Below are positions 36,985 to 47,966 of a stretch of DNA of 64,000 nucleotides, one piece after another. The DNA is from Thuidium tamariscinum (lineage: Eukaryota > Streptophyta > Bryopsida > Hypnales > Thuidiaceae). The notes below the pieces were generated by a model, which made no database searches, was not told the DNA's origin, and saw only the letters and a list, made by a program, of their open reading frames with translations. The DNA lies in NCBI GenBank assembly GCA_947034885.2, contig OZ019759.1, positions 6,512,501 through 6,576,500 on the forward strand. Reading direction: 5' to 3'. Position 1 is the first letter of the stretch. Every line of letters begins with the position of its first letter. A program made the position numbers and the translations under genes.

Positions 36985-38150
36985 AGGGCGGGGACGTGAG
37001 ACAGGGCGGGGACGTGAAAAATGACAAGGCGCGGACGTCAACTTCTTTCTGCTTTTGCAATTGGAGTTTTGAGAATTTGGAGGCATGCAATATACCATTG
37101 GAAAGGTATTCAAAATACCTTTCCAATGGTATATTACACGCCTCTAAATTCTCAAAACTCCAATCGCAAATTGGAAAACAAATCTACTACTAAAATCCAC
37201 TATGCAGAGAGTCCATGAGCAGGTGCGGACGCAAGGCTGGGCGGGGACGTTAGGGCGGGGACGCAAGTCAGGGCGGGGACGCAAGTCTGGGCGGGGACGC
37301 TAGGGCGCACACGTCAACTTTCTTCTGCTTTTGCGATTGGAGTTTTGGGAATCTGGGGGCGTGTAATATACCATTGGAAAGATATTTTGAATACCTTTCC
37401 AATGGTATATTACACGCCCCCAGATTCTCAAAACTCCAATCGCAAATTGAAAAACAAATCTGCTGCCAACATCCACAATGCAGTAAATCCGAGGCAGGGC
37501 GTGGACGCGAGGCAGGGCGCGGACGTCAGGGCGCGGATGTGAGGCAGGGCGGGGACTTCAGGGCACGGACGCGAGGCAGGGCGGGACCACAAACTGTGTG
37601 GGTGTTTTCAAATGGCCTTAGCCTTGGGATTCCTCTTCTTCACTAAACCCGCCTCCCTAAAAGGCCACATTAATTACTGTCAACTCATTTTTGCACGGTT
37701 GACTAGATCTCCAAGTACGTGGAGGTCAAATGGACACATTAAGAACTCCACCTACCAACTACAACTTGCACAAGGGTGGAGGCCTTTGAGAGCTAAGTGC
37801 ATTTCTCTCTCTTGTGGCCTAACTCCTCAAATCTTCTTTCTCACAAGACCTTGGATTCTTCATTCTTGAATTGAATCTTTGGGAACTTGGTGGATAAAAT
37901 AGTTCTTTTGTTTGTATTTGTTTTCCTCAATTTGATTCTTGAAGGCTTTGGATGGGGTTATTAGAGGGTGATGTAGCCCTTGCTATTTATTTATACCAAA
38001 GCTTGCATATGTAGGTTATTTTTTGACTTTCTCTTATAGTAGTTTTACTTAATTATTTATTGTGTAAATTCTAAAGAAGGGATTTAGTGAAGGGCGTGTC
38101 TTTTTCCATTGCTTTTTTTAAGTAATTTGAATTAATGGGTTTTTTTAAAG
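36985..38150. repeat. Left inverted arm of the hAT element, with two nested hairpins
   Basis: Pairs with 39350-40407. Outer part: GC-rich spacers built from GGGCGGGGACG and GGCGCGGACG words, with two internal palindromes of about 115 bp, near 37056-37171 and 37334-37446. Each runs GATTGGAGTTTTGAGAAT, then ATATACCATTGGAAAGGTATT and back. Inner part (37600-38150): plain sequence ending GGGCGTGTCTTTTTCCATTG, matched closely by the right arm. Confidence 0.9.
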
Positions 38151-39349
38151 TGTCCCTTTAAAAGTTTTGGTATTGAGTTGAAAATTGAAGTAGCAAGGTG
38201 CTTGGATAGAAACAAGACATAGAAAGGTAGGCCCCAAAATTAAGAATGCATGCCTTTTCCAATCCTTTTAAAGATTGAGGTAGGCGAATTATTTAATATG
38301 GCCATTTCAGCATCATGGACTTCTAGATTTGGTCTCTAGTACAAATATGACCTCGCAACATGAAAGTAATTTCTTGATTTTAGGGAGAAGAAGAATCTCA
38401 TTGCCCCAAGTCCATTGAAAAGGCTTGTGAAGGTTTCTTCTATACTTTTATCCATTAATGCTGAAGCTTATACCTAGCTTTGCTTGATTCAAGTTATTGT
38501 TGGAATAGAAAAGAAGGAACAAGACGAGAGGCACTTGAATTATTTTATTGAATGGATTGAATTCATTTAAATTTTTCTTTGAATGGAAAGAAAGATTATA
38601 TGTTGCCTAAGTTTGGTTCAACATCTAATTGTGAATATAAAAAGGATGGAACTAAAGTGGAGGCATTTTAATCATTTAAATTTATTTCTTTGTATCATAG
38701 AAATCAATGTTATTTCATATTCTAGATAACTATACAATTAATTGTGTCAATAGGATAAATGGAAAATATTAGTTTTACCTAATTTTTGTCTTTCTTATTG
38801 CAATTGTAAGAAAGGTTGTCTTTTATTCAAGCTAAACTCAACTTTCAATAGAATTTTATTGAAAAGAAAGAAAAGAAGTATTGAATTTAAGTTTAGAGTA
38901 TCTAAGACTTTCTTTTGAAAATTTGGAAAAAAAATAATATCCATTGTGACCTTCAAGGATTGAGATAATAAAATTGTGTGATTAATCCTTCATTCAATCA
39001 TTAAAAAATTAAATTCTAAATTCCCTTCAACAATATAAATGCTACATGGAAAGAAAAATGGGGAGAGAGTGCCCTTGGTCCCCATTGTATCATTTTTTAA
39101 GACATTCATCCAAAAAAAAAAAAAAATTCCTCAAGAACTAAAAACTCTACTTCAAGATTTTAAGAAATACAACAAAGTCACCTCCTCCTCTCTTCCAAAT
39201 CCCTCCTTCATGCATTCAATAACTAAATGAACAATCTCTAGGGGAACTCAATTGTACACCGCCCTAAAATAAATGAAGAACAAGGGCCTCCACTATTATT
39301 AATTAATTCTTCACACTTTCTAAAGTAAAATAAAGAAATGGTAAGGAAA
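38151..39349. other. Unpaired centre of the hAT element
   Basis: About 1.2 kb of AT-rich DNA between the two arms. No open frame of note and no similarity to a transposase that I can see. It would be the loop if the arms paired. Confidence 0.6.
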
Positions 39350-40407
39350 AAAAAAACATTCATTCAAATTATTTAAAAAAGCAATGGAAAAAGACACGCC
39401 CTTCACTAAATCCCTTCTTTAGAATTTACACAATAAATAATTAAGTAAAACTACTATAAGAGAAAGTCAAAAAATAACCTACATATGCAAGCTTTGGTAT
39501 AAATAAATAGCAAGGGCTACATCACCCTCTAATAACCCCATCCAAAGCCTTCAAGAATCAAATTGAGGAAAACAAATACAAACAAAAGAACTATTTTATC
39601 CACCAAGTTCCCAAAGATTCAATTCAAGAATGAAGAATCCAAGGTCTTGTGAGAAAGAAGATTTGAGGAGTTAGGCCACAAGAGAGAGAAATGCACTTAG
39701 CTCTCAAAGGCCTCCACCCTTGTGCAAGTTGTAGTTGGTAGGTGGAGTTCTTAATGTGTCCATTTGACCTCCACGTACTTGGAGATCTAGTCAACCGTGC
39801 AAAAATGAGTTGACAGTAATTAATGTGGCCTTTTAGGGAGGCGGGTTTAGTGAAGAAGAAGAATCCCAAGGCCAAGGCCATTTGAAAACACCCACGCAAT
39901 TTGTGGTCCTGCCCTGCCTCACGTCCGCGCCCTGACGTCCGCGCCCTGCCTCGGATTTACTGCGTTGTGGATGTTGGCAGCAGATTTGTTTTTCAATTTG
40001 CGATTGGAGTTTTGAGAATCTGGGGGCGTGTAATATACCATTGGAAAGATATTCAAAATATCTTTCCAATGGTATATTACACGCCTCCAGATTCCCAAAA
40101 CTCCAATCGCAAAAGCAGAAGAAAGTTGACGTCTGCACCCTAGCGTCCCCGCCCAGCCTTGCGTCCGCGCCTGCTCATGGACTCTCTGCATAGTGGATTT
40201 TAGTAGTAGATTTGTTTTCCAATTTGCGATTGGAGTTTTGAGAATTTAGAGGCGTGTAATATACCATTGGAAAGGTATTTTGAATACCTTTCCAATGGTA
40301 TATTGCATGCCTCCAAATTCTCAAAACTCCAATTGCAAAAGCAGAAAGAAGTTGACGTCCGCGCCTTGTCATTTTTCGCGTCCCCGCCCTGTCTCACGTC
40401 CCCGCCT
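39350..40407. repeat. Right inverted arm of the hAT element, with two nested hairpins
   Basis: Reverse complement of 36985-38150 with few differences and some missing GC-rich spacer. Its nested palindromes lie near 39994-40111 and 40224-40339. The inner 550 bp match the left arm almost base for base, so the arms are either recent or kept alike by conversion. Confidence 0.9.
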
Positions 40408-40586
40408 TGTTGAGTTGCGTCCGCGCCCGTGGTGTCTAGGTGGCATGAACTTAAATCCACGTGGATTTTTTATTACCTTTTAAAAAAGTCAGCTATGTAT
40501 TGACCCTATCGGACGGGCGAGAGCTCTATCGGACGAATGGACGGGTGAATCGGACATCCGCTCGGTATGACAACCCTGGAAAAGGA

Positions 40587-41345
40587 CCAACACATTGCTC
40601 ATGAACTGCAAGGGATTTCAAGAGAAATGGTTTACCTCGATGAAAGAACACTGCAGTGTTCTTTCAGTAATATGTGCCTAGGGTTCAACCGCAGGTTCTC
40701 TGGATTCTAATGTTTTTCAGGAAAATAGCATTCCATAAAATGTATGCACCTACGCAATGAAATTCAAAAAGGATTCACAAATTACCTGCCTTCAATATAC
40801 ACTAAGCACTGGAATGATTTCAATCCATTGCACAGCACCCGCGCCAAGCCGATCGTGGAGCAAGGTATCCACAAATCACGCAGTCGCTCCACTTCCTCCG
40901 TGTCTATTTATGAATACAAATGACGAGAAAACATAACTTACTGGAAACCCTACAGCGGCTTCCTGAAAAGCTCTTAACTTCTCCAGATTCCAACACATCA
41001 TCGGCAGGTCGCTAGGAAGGTTCATTTCGCAGGATTTTTCTCCCAAGTTATTACGAAGTTACTCAGTATCGCGACCTGTCGCATCTTATATTAGGCAACA
41101 CAAACAAGTGGCGCCTAATCCTTAAGTGCGGTGCTGCACTGCCCAACGTGAATTCGTATTAACTAACTGCTACAATTCCTCAACGACTGAAGTAAGCAAA
41201 AGTTGTTGTTTATGGCTTTCCTTTCAGAAAACTGGACAGGGCCCATTGCATTAGATATAAAAGGTAGTAAACACAAGGCCGGTAAGTTCTGTTTTACTAA
41301 CCAAAGTTGTCTGCTACGCGCAACTCTGTTACAGTATGCAATCTT
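40587..41345. other. Right-hand remainder of the CACTA element
   Basis: Composition resembles the CACTA interior and differs from the AT-rich DNA that follows. It has no gene. It contains a perfect 26-bp palindrome at 40641-40666 centred on CTGCAG, and near 41320 a GCGCAACTC word like those inside the left terminus. Confidence 0.4.
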
Positions 41346-44300
41346 ATAAAAAATTTAAATAAATTAATGTTCTTTGCAAAATAAATAAATTACATACATA
41401 TAAATATTTATTTATTTATTTGTTAAATATATTTATATATATATATAATATTTAGTTTTATGTAAATAAAAATATATAAAAGAGTCTACATAAATCTTTA
41501 TGGGTTCAGGCTTAGGCCTAGGTTGAATAAAAGTAAAAAAACGTTGAATTTCAGAACGCCTAAACCCTTTCAAACGCAAATACTATGTTGTTGAAAGTCG
41601 GAATGTTCTTCACCCAACGTACACCTGTACTCACAAAGATCTCTTTGGCGGTACTAAGTATAGGAGGTTTGGTTTCCCTGAGCAAGGGAACTCAAGGCAT
41701 TTAACTAACTAAAAAACAAACTTCATGAAGGTATACATTTTAAAATGTTTACAGAAAATTATAATTCAAAAAAATAAAAATAAAAATAATAGTATAGAAG
41801 ACAGTGATATTTCTCATCTACCAATGGAAATTGAATAGATTTAACAATAATTATTATATAATAAACTTCAATATCAAATATGAATTCTACACAAATAGAA
41901 AATTTAATTCTTTCAACATTTTACAATCAAGCTAATCAATCATTCACGCTAAACTTCAATTACGTGGTACATGTTCTCTATCATTGCTAAATGAGTTCTC
42001 ATCAATCCCATTTTAATCAGTAGTTAGCTCTAGGTATAATTTGGATCATCTTCAACAACAAGGGAGTAACCTAACATTGGCTTGTTATTTTTTTTTAATT
42101 CAATTAGCCCTTTCTTGATTTTTCAATCACATAATCATTGGAAATAATAAGGTTTGCATTACCATTGTGAGTCAAGACAACAATACTTAAGAAATTCACA
42201 AAGATCTTTCTATTTGAAATTGAAATCTTAAAAAACATACTCTTTCTGTGAACCCTACTTCTATGAGTGGAAAGCAATGTGTGATAAAAGAAATCACATT
42301 ACTAATGCATTATTGTTTTATTGAATTCAAAGATTGGTAGGCCACTATAACTCAATTATGCTTCTGGTGATTTCTTTCTATAATATCTACGTCAGCATCT
42401 TAAAAAAATTGTAGTAATCATTCCACTATTTTTAGAGGTTAGTTTCACAAAACTTTCACTTTTATATTTCATTCACAAGGGAAACCAACAAATAATTTTG
42501 ACACATACGTTAATTGCAAATCAATTCACTTGTTCATCAAGAAGTACAAAAAGAAAGCCCACATGTAAGAGTTGAATTCATGAATTTATGTGTTCATGAA
42601 ACCAATTACTACTTGCACTTTCACTAATATTTTTAGACATAAAACAAAAATGTTGTTTTCGTTAACATACAGTACTTCTCATAATACAAGCAAGTACTTA
42701 TTAAAATGAATTTTTAGAAACTTTCATTTTCCATGAGCTTCACCGATGCACATAGTGATTTATTGGATGCTTTTCTCGAGGACTTAAATTCATGAGCAAC
42801 TACTCTGATGTATATCAACTTTTTAATATTTTCTATGAAGTTTCCCATTAATTTTTTGAAATGTTCGATATGTTTCATATTTCTATTCGTTTATTGCTAT
42901 TCATAACTGAGTGCACATAACATCTTCAATATTCATTTTACATTTATCACTTCTACATTTTAATTCATTCAATAGGAATAAGGTTTAAATTATAAAAAAT
43001 ATTGATGACTTAGAAGTTGTTAAGCAAAGGGCAATTCAGAGTACAAAAGATTCAACAAAAGAGAAAGAATTTCTCATACCTAAAAGCAACTTACAAGAAT
43101 TTTATTAAACATTTAGTATACATATCTGGTGCTTCTTTCAAAGTCCTCTATGCAATAATTACAACTATATTTTAAAAACATCTTTTCCAACAAATCCCTC
43201 TATATTTTTTCAAGGGAATAAAAAAGGTTATAATCTGTAATTTATAAAGAGTTACAGTACCTTGCCACCTCCACGTACATTGCAATAATTTTTAACCTTT
43301 TTAAAAAAGCAAGAAATTAAAAAAAAAATAACTGTCATAAGTAAGTGTTCATATATTTTTCAATTGGCACTGCCTAAGACACAACTATTACTGCCCAAAA
43401 ATAAGTGAATACCTGGAGAGATAACTTAGAGTAACCTTCAAACACCACGTGCGAGAATATTTTGGACCCCCTATTTTGTATCCTACAATTTAAATTTTTT
43501 GAAATTCAAGAATACTCTCCTACTTTGATAGTTCGTAATGAAGATTATTGAAATTCGAAAAATGTTGATTATAATTAGTTAAAAATTTAGAAAGCTACAA
43601 AATACACTGTAGAACTGAAAATAATTTTCACACACCTATTTTATATAAGAAAAAAATGTCTACAAAATGAACAGAAAATTGTGAAAAATAGTTTTTCGGT
43701 GAATGATTTTTTTTCTTCAATATTGATGTCCTATTCATTTTAATGGATTTTCTATAAATATTTGAGTTGATAAAAATCAATTGTTAGTCTTGCATGAACC
43801 TACTCTAATAATCATTTCATATGTCATTTGAATTCAAATTTTGGGCAATAGAAGTCTATAGTCACTGTTAAGTACATCTCAAAATTATAGGTTGAAATCA
43901 TAAGTTATAAAAATGTATATAGGGTATTCAACAATGACTTTAACACACATAGTTCGTTTTTATACAATAAGTTCTCTCCCTGGGAGTAAATACTACATAT
44001 AATTTACAGTAATAACAACTTCTCAAACAAATACTCATATAATTCGGGGCATTCGATATTGCATGTATAAACTCAATTGCAATAAGAAAGCTACTGTTCG
44101 AATAGAACAGTAGAGAACTACAAATAAATTCAGAAATTGGAAAAACTAGACAAAAAAACGCAACTTCTTCGTCCTTGTAATAGTTCTCTACAATCTTTCA
44201 ATAATCAAATACATGCATTTCTTTGCTCAGAAATGGAAGATTTAAATATTTGTACTCTCTAATTAAACCATTTGAGGTTTACAATTGTTTAGATTATTCA

Positions 44301-46098
44301 TAGAAGTCTTTGAAAGGGACATAGAAATTAAAATATAATTGACATTCCTACTTTTATGGTTTAGCTAAAATACGGATGTTACACTTTTAATTGTTTTTCA
44401 TCTATTAAGTATTACCTTCATACAAATGACATCCCTAATTCTGCTTAATTATTTTCTGCATTTGTGTATTTGAATTCTACTATACACAATGATGTATTTT
44501 GAAATTGATTCTTCTTTTACGTTTCATTATTAAAGCACATCAAAGTTTTACACATTTCTTTGATTCACTTAGATGTAACTATTTTAAAGCAATAACACTA
44601 TATTCATACATATGGTTACTTTGATTTATCATAGATAATTTCAAAATTCACTCCAAGGTTGATCACAATTATAATCAATTCATATAGCACCATTTCTGAT
44701 TATATATATATTATGGTTAAATACAAATATTTATAGAAAATTAACTTAATTTACATAACAAAATGAAGACTCTATTATAGAGTCCTAATCCAGCTGGACA
44801 TATTCATATGGTAAAGTTCATTTCATTATTGAAAAGTTATCTTAAAAGAAAGGCTCCCAATTCAAAATGCAATGACAAATATGTTTTGGAATTCTGAGAT
44901 TTATAAATTGACATTGAAAAAAATGCGTAATACATATCCTCAGATATACCAATTTATTGAATATAGTTTTAACTCTAAAAGAATTGTAGAGTATTAACTT
45001 TTCCGCAAAACATCAACTTCAAAGTAAAAAATTATTTTTAAATATTTTTGGTAACAACCCTCTAAAATTCTCTATTAATGAGTCTATTTTAAAGTCCACG
45101 TCCAAACGGACTTACTCAAATGGTGAAGTTCAATTCTTTATTGAGAAGTAATAGTAAGAGAAAGGCTCTCAATTGTAAATGGAATGAAAATGATGTCATG
45201 TGAAATTGAACATTTCAAAATGGCTTTTGAAAAAAATCCATACTACTTATCATTCATATCTACCAATTCATTGAATATAGTTAAACCTTCAAAATAATTG
45301 TTGAATAGGAAATTTTTTGCTAAAAGTCAACTTGAAAGTAAGAAAATAAGTTTATCTATTATTTTTGACGAGCCCTTTGTAGCGCTCTCTCTAGCAATTC
45401 ATAAACAACCTCTACAATAAAATCTTTAATAAGGTACAACATATTCAAAATGCTAGTACAAAAATTGATAATGAAAATATATTAAGATCTTCATACATAT
45501 ATTAATCTTTCTTTGTGCACATATTCTAACTCAAAAATAGATGGATTATATTTCAGAGTGTTGAGTCAATTGGAAGTGAATATACCGTTTCTGAAAGTTC
45601 TCCTAGTCCAAGGTCTACATGTAAAGAGTGCACTTTTGTTATCAAATATAATATAATGAACATGTAAACTCTTAACGTACTTTGGAATAGAAAACATGTT
45701 AATTGCAACTTTTAAATATAGAGAAAACTCTTCAATATAGGCACACGTGCTTCCAATTTCTTTTATTGTTAAATTAGAATTTTTAATTTTTAATTATTTA
45801 TAATATATACAAGTTTCTCTTCATAAGATTTCTCTTATCATTTACTGTCAAACCTAAATAATTACAAATTTTTCTATATTCACTGTAATTGAGCTGGTTT
45901 CCTTCTTGCAACGACAAATGATACATTACAGTTGTATAAATTTTACAATTTTTAATTTTGTACTCTCAGAATTTATTTATTTAAATGTCGTTTTCTTACA
46001 AATATAATTAAAGAAATTACAGTTCATGTATCTTAAGACATTTAAACCATTACTACTGTTGCGGACAATTTATGGCTTATAGATGATTGCTTGGCAAC
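41346..46098. other. AT-rich non-coding DNA
   Basis: No coding frame. A low-complexity tract of TAAATAAATA and TATATATA words lies at 41390-41480. A diverged direct duplication of about 300 bp with 312-bp offset lies at about 44770-45058 and 45080-45370 (shared words TTCATTGAATATAGTT and AGAAAGGCTC). Confidence 0.5.
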
Positions 46099-47966
46099 TA
46101 AGGGTATGTTCCCACTTGGTCTTATAGCAGCAATCTTAAGATAAAATTCGGATTGAAATTGGAAAGGTGTTCCCACTCGTCATTGTGTGTCAGTCTGTTG
46201 GTTTGGTAAGAGCGCTGTTTCAGGTAGTAATGAAAAAAATGATTCAAAAAGAAGGTGATGACTGTGTGCTTCCACATGTTCAAAAAATGAAAATGTGCAG
46301 GGTCTTTGGCCTGTGTTACGTAATGGGCCCTCTCGTGGGCCATTTAGTTCTTAGAAAGACTTGTTTGGTAAGGCTTGCTTGATGGGGCAGGGATAACTAA
46401 CCCCTTTGCTCCGCAACTTGGGTAAAATGTTGTAATTTCTTTATTTTTCACACTATTTTTTTTCGTCAAATTTTGAATTCATATTTGCAATCATAGACCT
46501 TGATTAGGTAGGAGGCTTTGCAAGTAGGGGTGATGAATGGCCAAACTAGGGGGGGGTTTATTTTCATTGCACCTCTGGTAAAACATGGTAATGCCAAGCG
46601 AGGGGCCCAATCCACCCAAATCTATTTGATGGTGATTGTCAATTTAAGTCAAAACAAGTTTTCAGACCAATGGTAATATGGCCCTTTTTTAAAGAGGATT
46701 ATTAATTTTTTGGCTCCTTTATTTTGGGGACTTTAAATGAAGTAGACCATACTGAAGCATGCAATTTTGAATATATATAATTCTTGTATGCGATTTTTGT
46801 AAGGTGGAAGCATCAAAACTATCAAATTATAGAATTCCACATAGTTAGAGTTCATTTTTTTTGAACAATTTTTTTTTGGTTGTAGCAATTGAAAATCATG
46901 TATTTAAACTAAAATTTGGATGTTTTATGTAATTTCCATTATTTTCCAAAGTGTTCGCTCCCTAGATCACTAAAACTATTCAATAAATGCACCCAAATCT
47001 GAACCTTGCTAAAATCAGTATTGAGCCAATCAGATTTTGGTATGTATCCTGAATTTGTATGAGTAAATTTGAATCAAGCATTTGGTGAACATATGAACTG
47101 AAGTCTATGGATGATTTTGAATGAGTGCAGGATCTATTGCAAGAGATAGGTCCAGTATTAAGTGTTTCTTGCTTATAACTTTTAATCACCTGGAAAAAAA
47201 ATCATCAATTTCAAGCACATAGGTGAAAAAAGAGAAAAAAAGTATTAGAAAATGCCAAACTAAGATAATGCCCTTCCACATTGTTGGCATAAAGCTTCTA
47301 AACTCTCATTTCATGTGTTGTACAAAGTCAAGATATAAGGGAGACACGCACAATATTGCACCTGTATTTTGTGGTAAACCCTAGACTCATCCAAAAACGT
47401 CCTCAGACTTCAATTAATGTGTGTGCCAAATGCTTGATTCTAATTTGTTGATGTAAATTAAGGACACATACCAAAATCTAATGGGCTCACTATTGATTTT
47501 AGTATGATTTAGATTTGGGTGCCTATATTGAAAAATTTCAATGGTATAGGGAGCCAACACTTTGGAAAATAATGAAAATTTCATGTGACATTTGAAGAAT
47601 CTTCTTTTTTTAGAATATTCATTAATTACTTTCACTCATTAATAACAGGAAAAAGATTAATTCTAGGAATAACCTCCAACTACGTTGAATTTCTTATTTG
47701 GACGGTTCTGTTTTTTTGGTTTTTTGGGACACAAATATTTAGACAGTTCCCCCGAAAGGTCTACCAAATACCTGTGGAGGCTAGAAGCAGTCTCTCCGGA
47801 AACATCTCGGGAAATAAAGGGAAAAAAGAAAAGGCAGGTTGCTGTCAGACCCAAGTATGGCAGTTCCAACCTTAATTGTTATAAAAAAAACATTCTTTCA
47901 TATTTTGACGAGCTCTTATCTAATAACAAATGGATTTTGCTAACACCATGTGGGAACATACCCTAA
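46099..47966. mobile_element. PIF/Harbinger-like non-autonomous element, 1.86 kb
   Basis: Element 46102-47963. The ends read GGGTATGTTCCCACTTGGT and, from the other side, GGGTATGTTCCCACATGGT, 18 of 19 identical. Both are flanked by TAA (46099-46101 and 47964-47966), the 3-bp TWA duplication typical of PIF/Harbinger. No transposase frame is present. It contains an inner inverted repeat of about 150 bp (46920-47070 against 47450-47600; shared words TTATTTTCCAAAGTGTT and CACCCAAATCT). The family assignment rests on end sequence and target duplication only. Confidence 0.75.

Larger units (their letters stand above)
36723..40586. mobile_element. Non-autonomous hAT element with giant inverted arms
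   Basis: The element runs 36731-40578 (3,848 bp). Both ends read CAGGGTTGTCATA inward, and both are flanked by the perfect 8-bp duplication GAAAAGGA (36723-36730 and 40579-40586), together diagnostic of the hAT superfamily. It has no transposase frame. Inside are two inverted arms of more than 1 kb each and a central unpaired stretch. It lies within the CACTA element, 2.5 kb upstream of its transposase gene, and must be the younger insertion. Small plus- and minus-strand frames in the arms (for example 37612-37869 and 39624-39899, nearly identical peptides) are mirror copies and not evidence of a gene. Confidence 0.93.
20269..41345 (-). mobile_element. Large CACTA (En/Spm) DNA transposon, decayed, with a nested hAT element
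   Basis: The left border is proposed at 20269, where CACTAGAACAAAACATGG begins, a CACTA-type terminus followed at once by GCGCGCAC words. The element carries a TNP2 transposase gene with DUF4218 and DUF4216 parts on the minus strand (29581-34184), the standard content of plant CACTA elements. The right border is not found: I set it near 41345, where the C/A-rich, CAC- and ACTTC-rich style of the sequence and the last GCGCAACT word give way to plain AT-rich DNA; no TAGTG end was seen. A 3.85-kb hAT element (36731-40578) interrupts it. Without that insert the element would be about 17 kb. The gene has at least four in-frame stops and one frameshift, so this copy cannot make its transposase. Confidence 0.75.

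Noticed and set aside
37612-39899. Nearly identical 85-91-codon frames in both hAT arms as conserved genes
   Set aside because: Their identity follows from the arms being inverted copies of one another.
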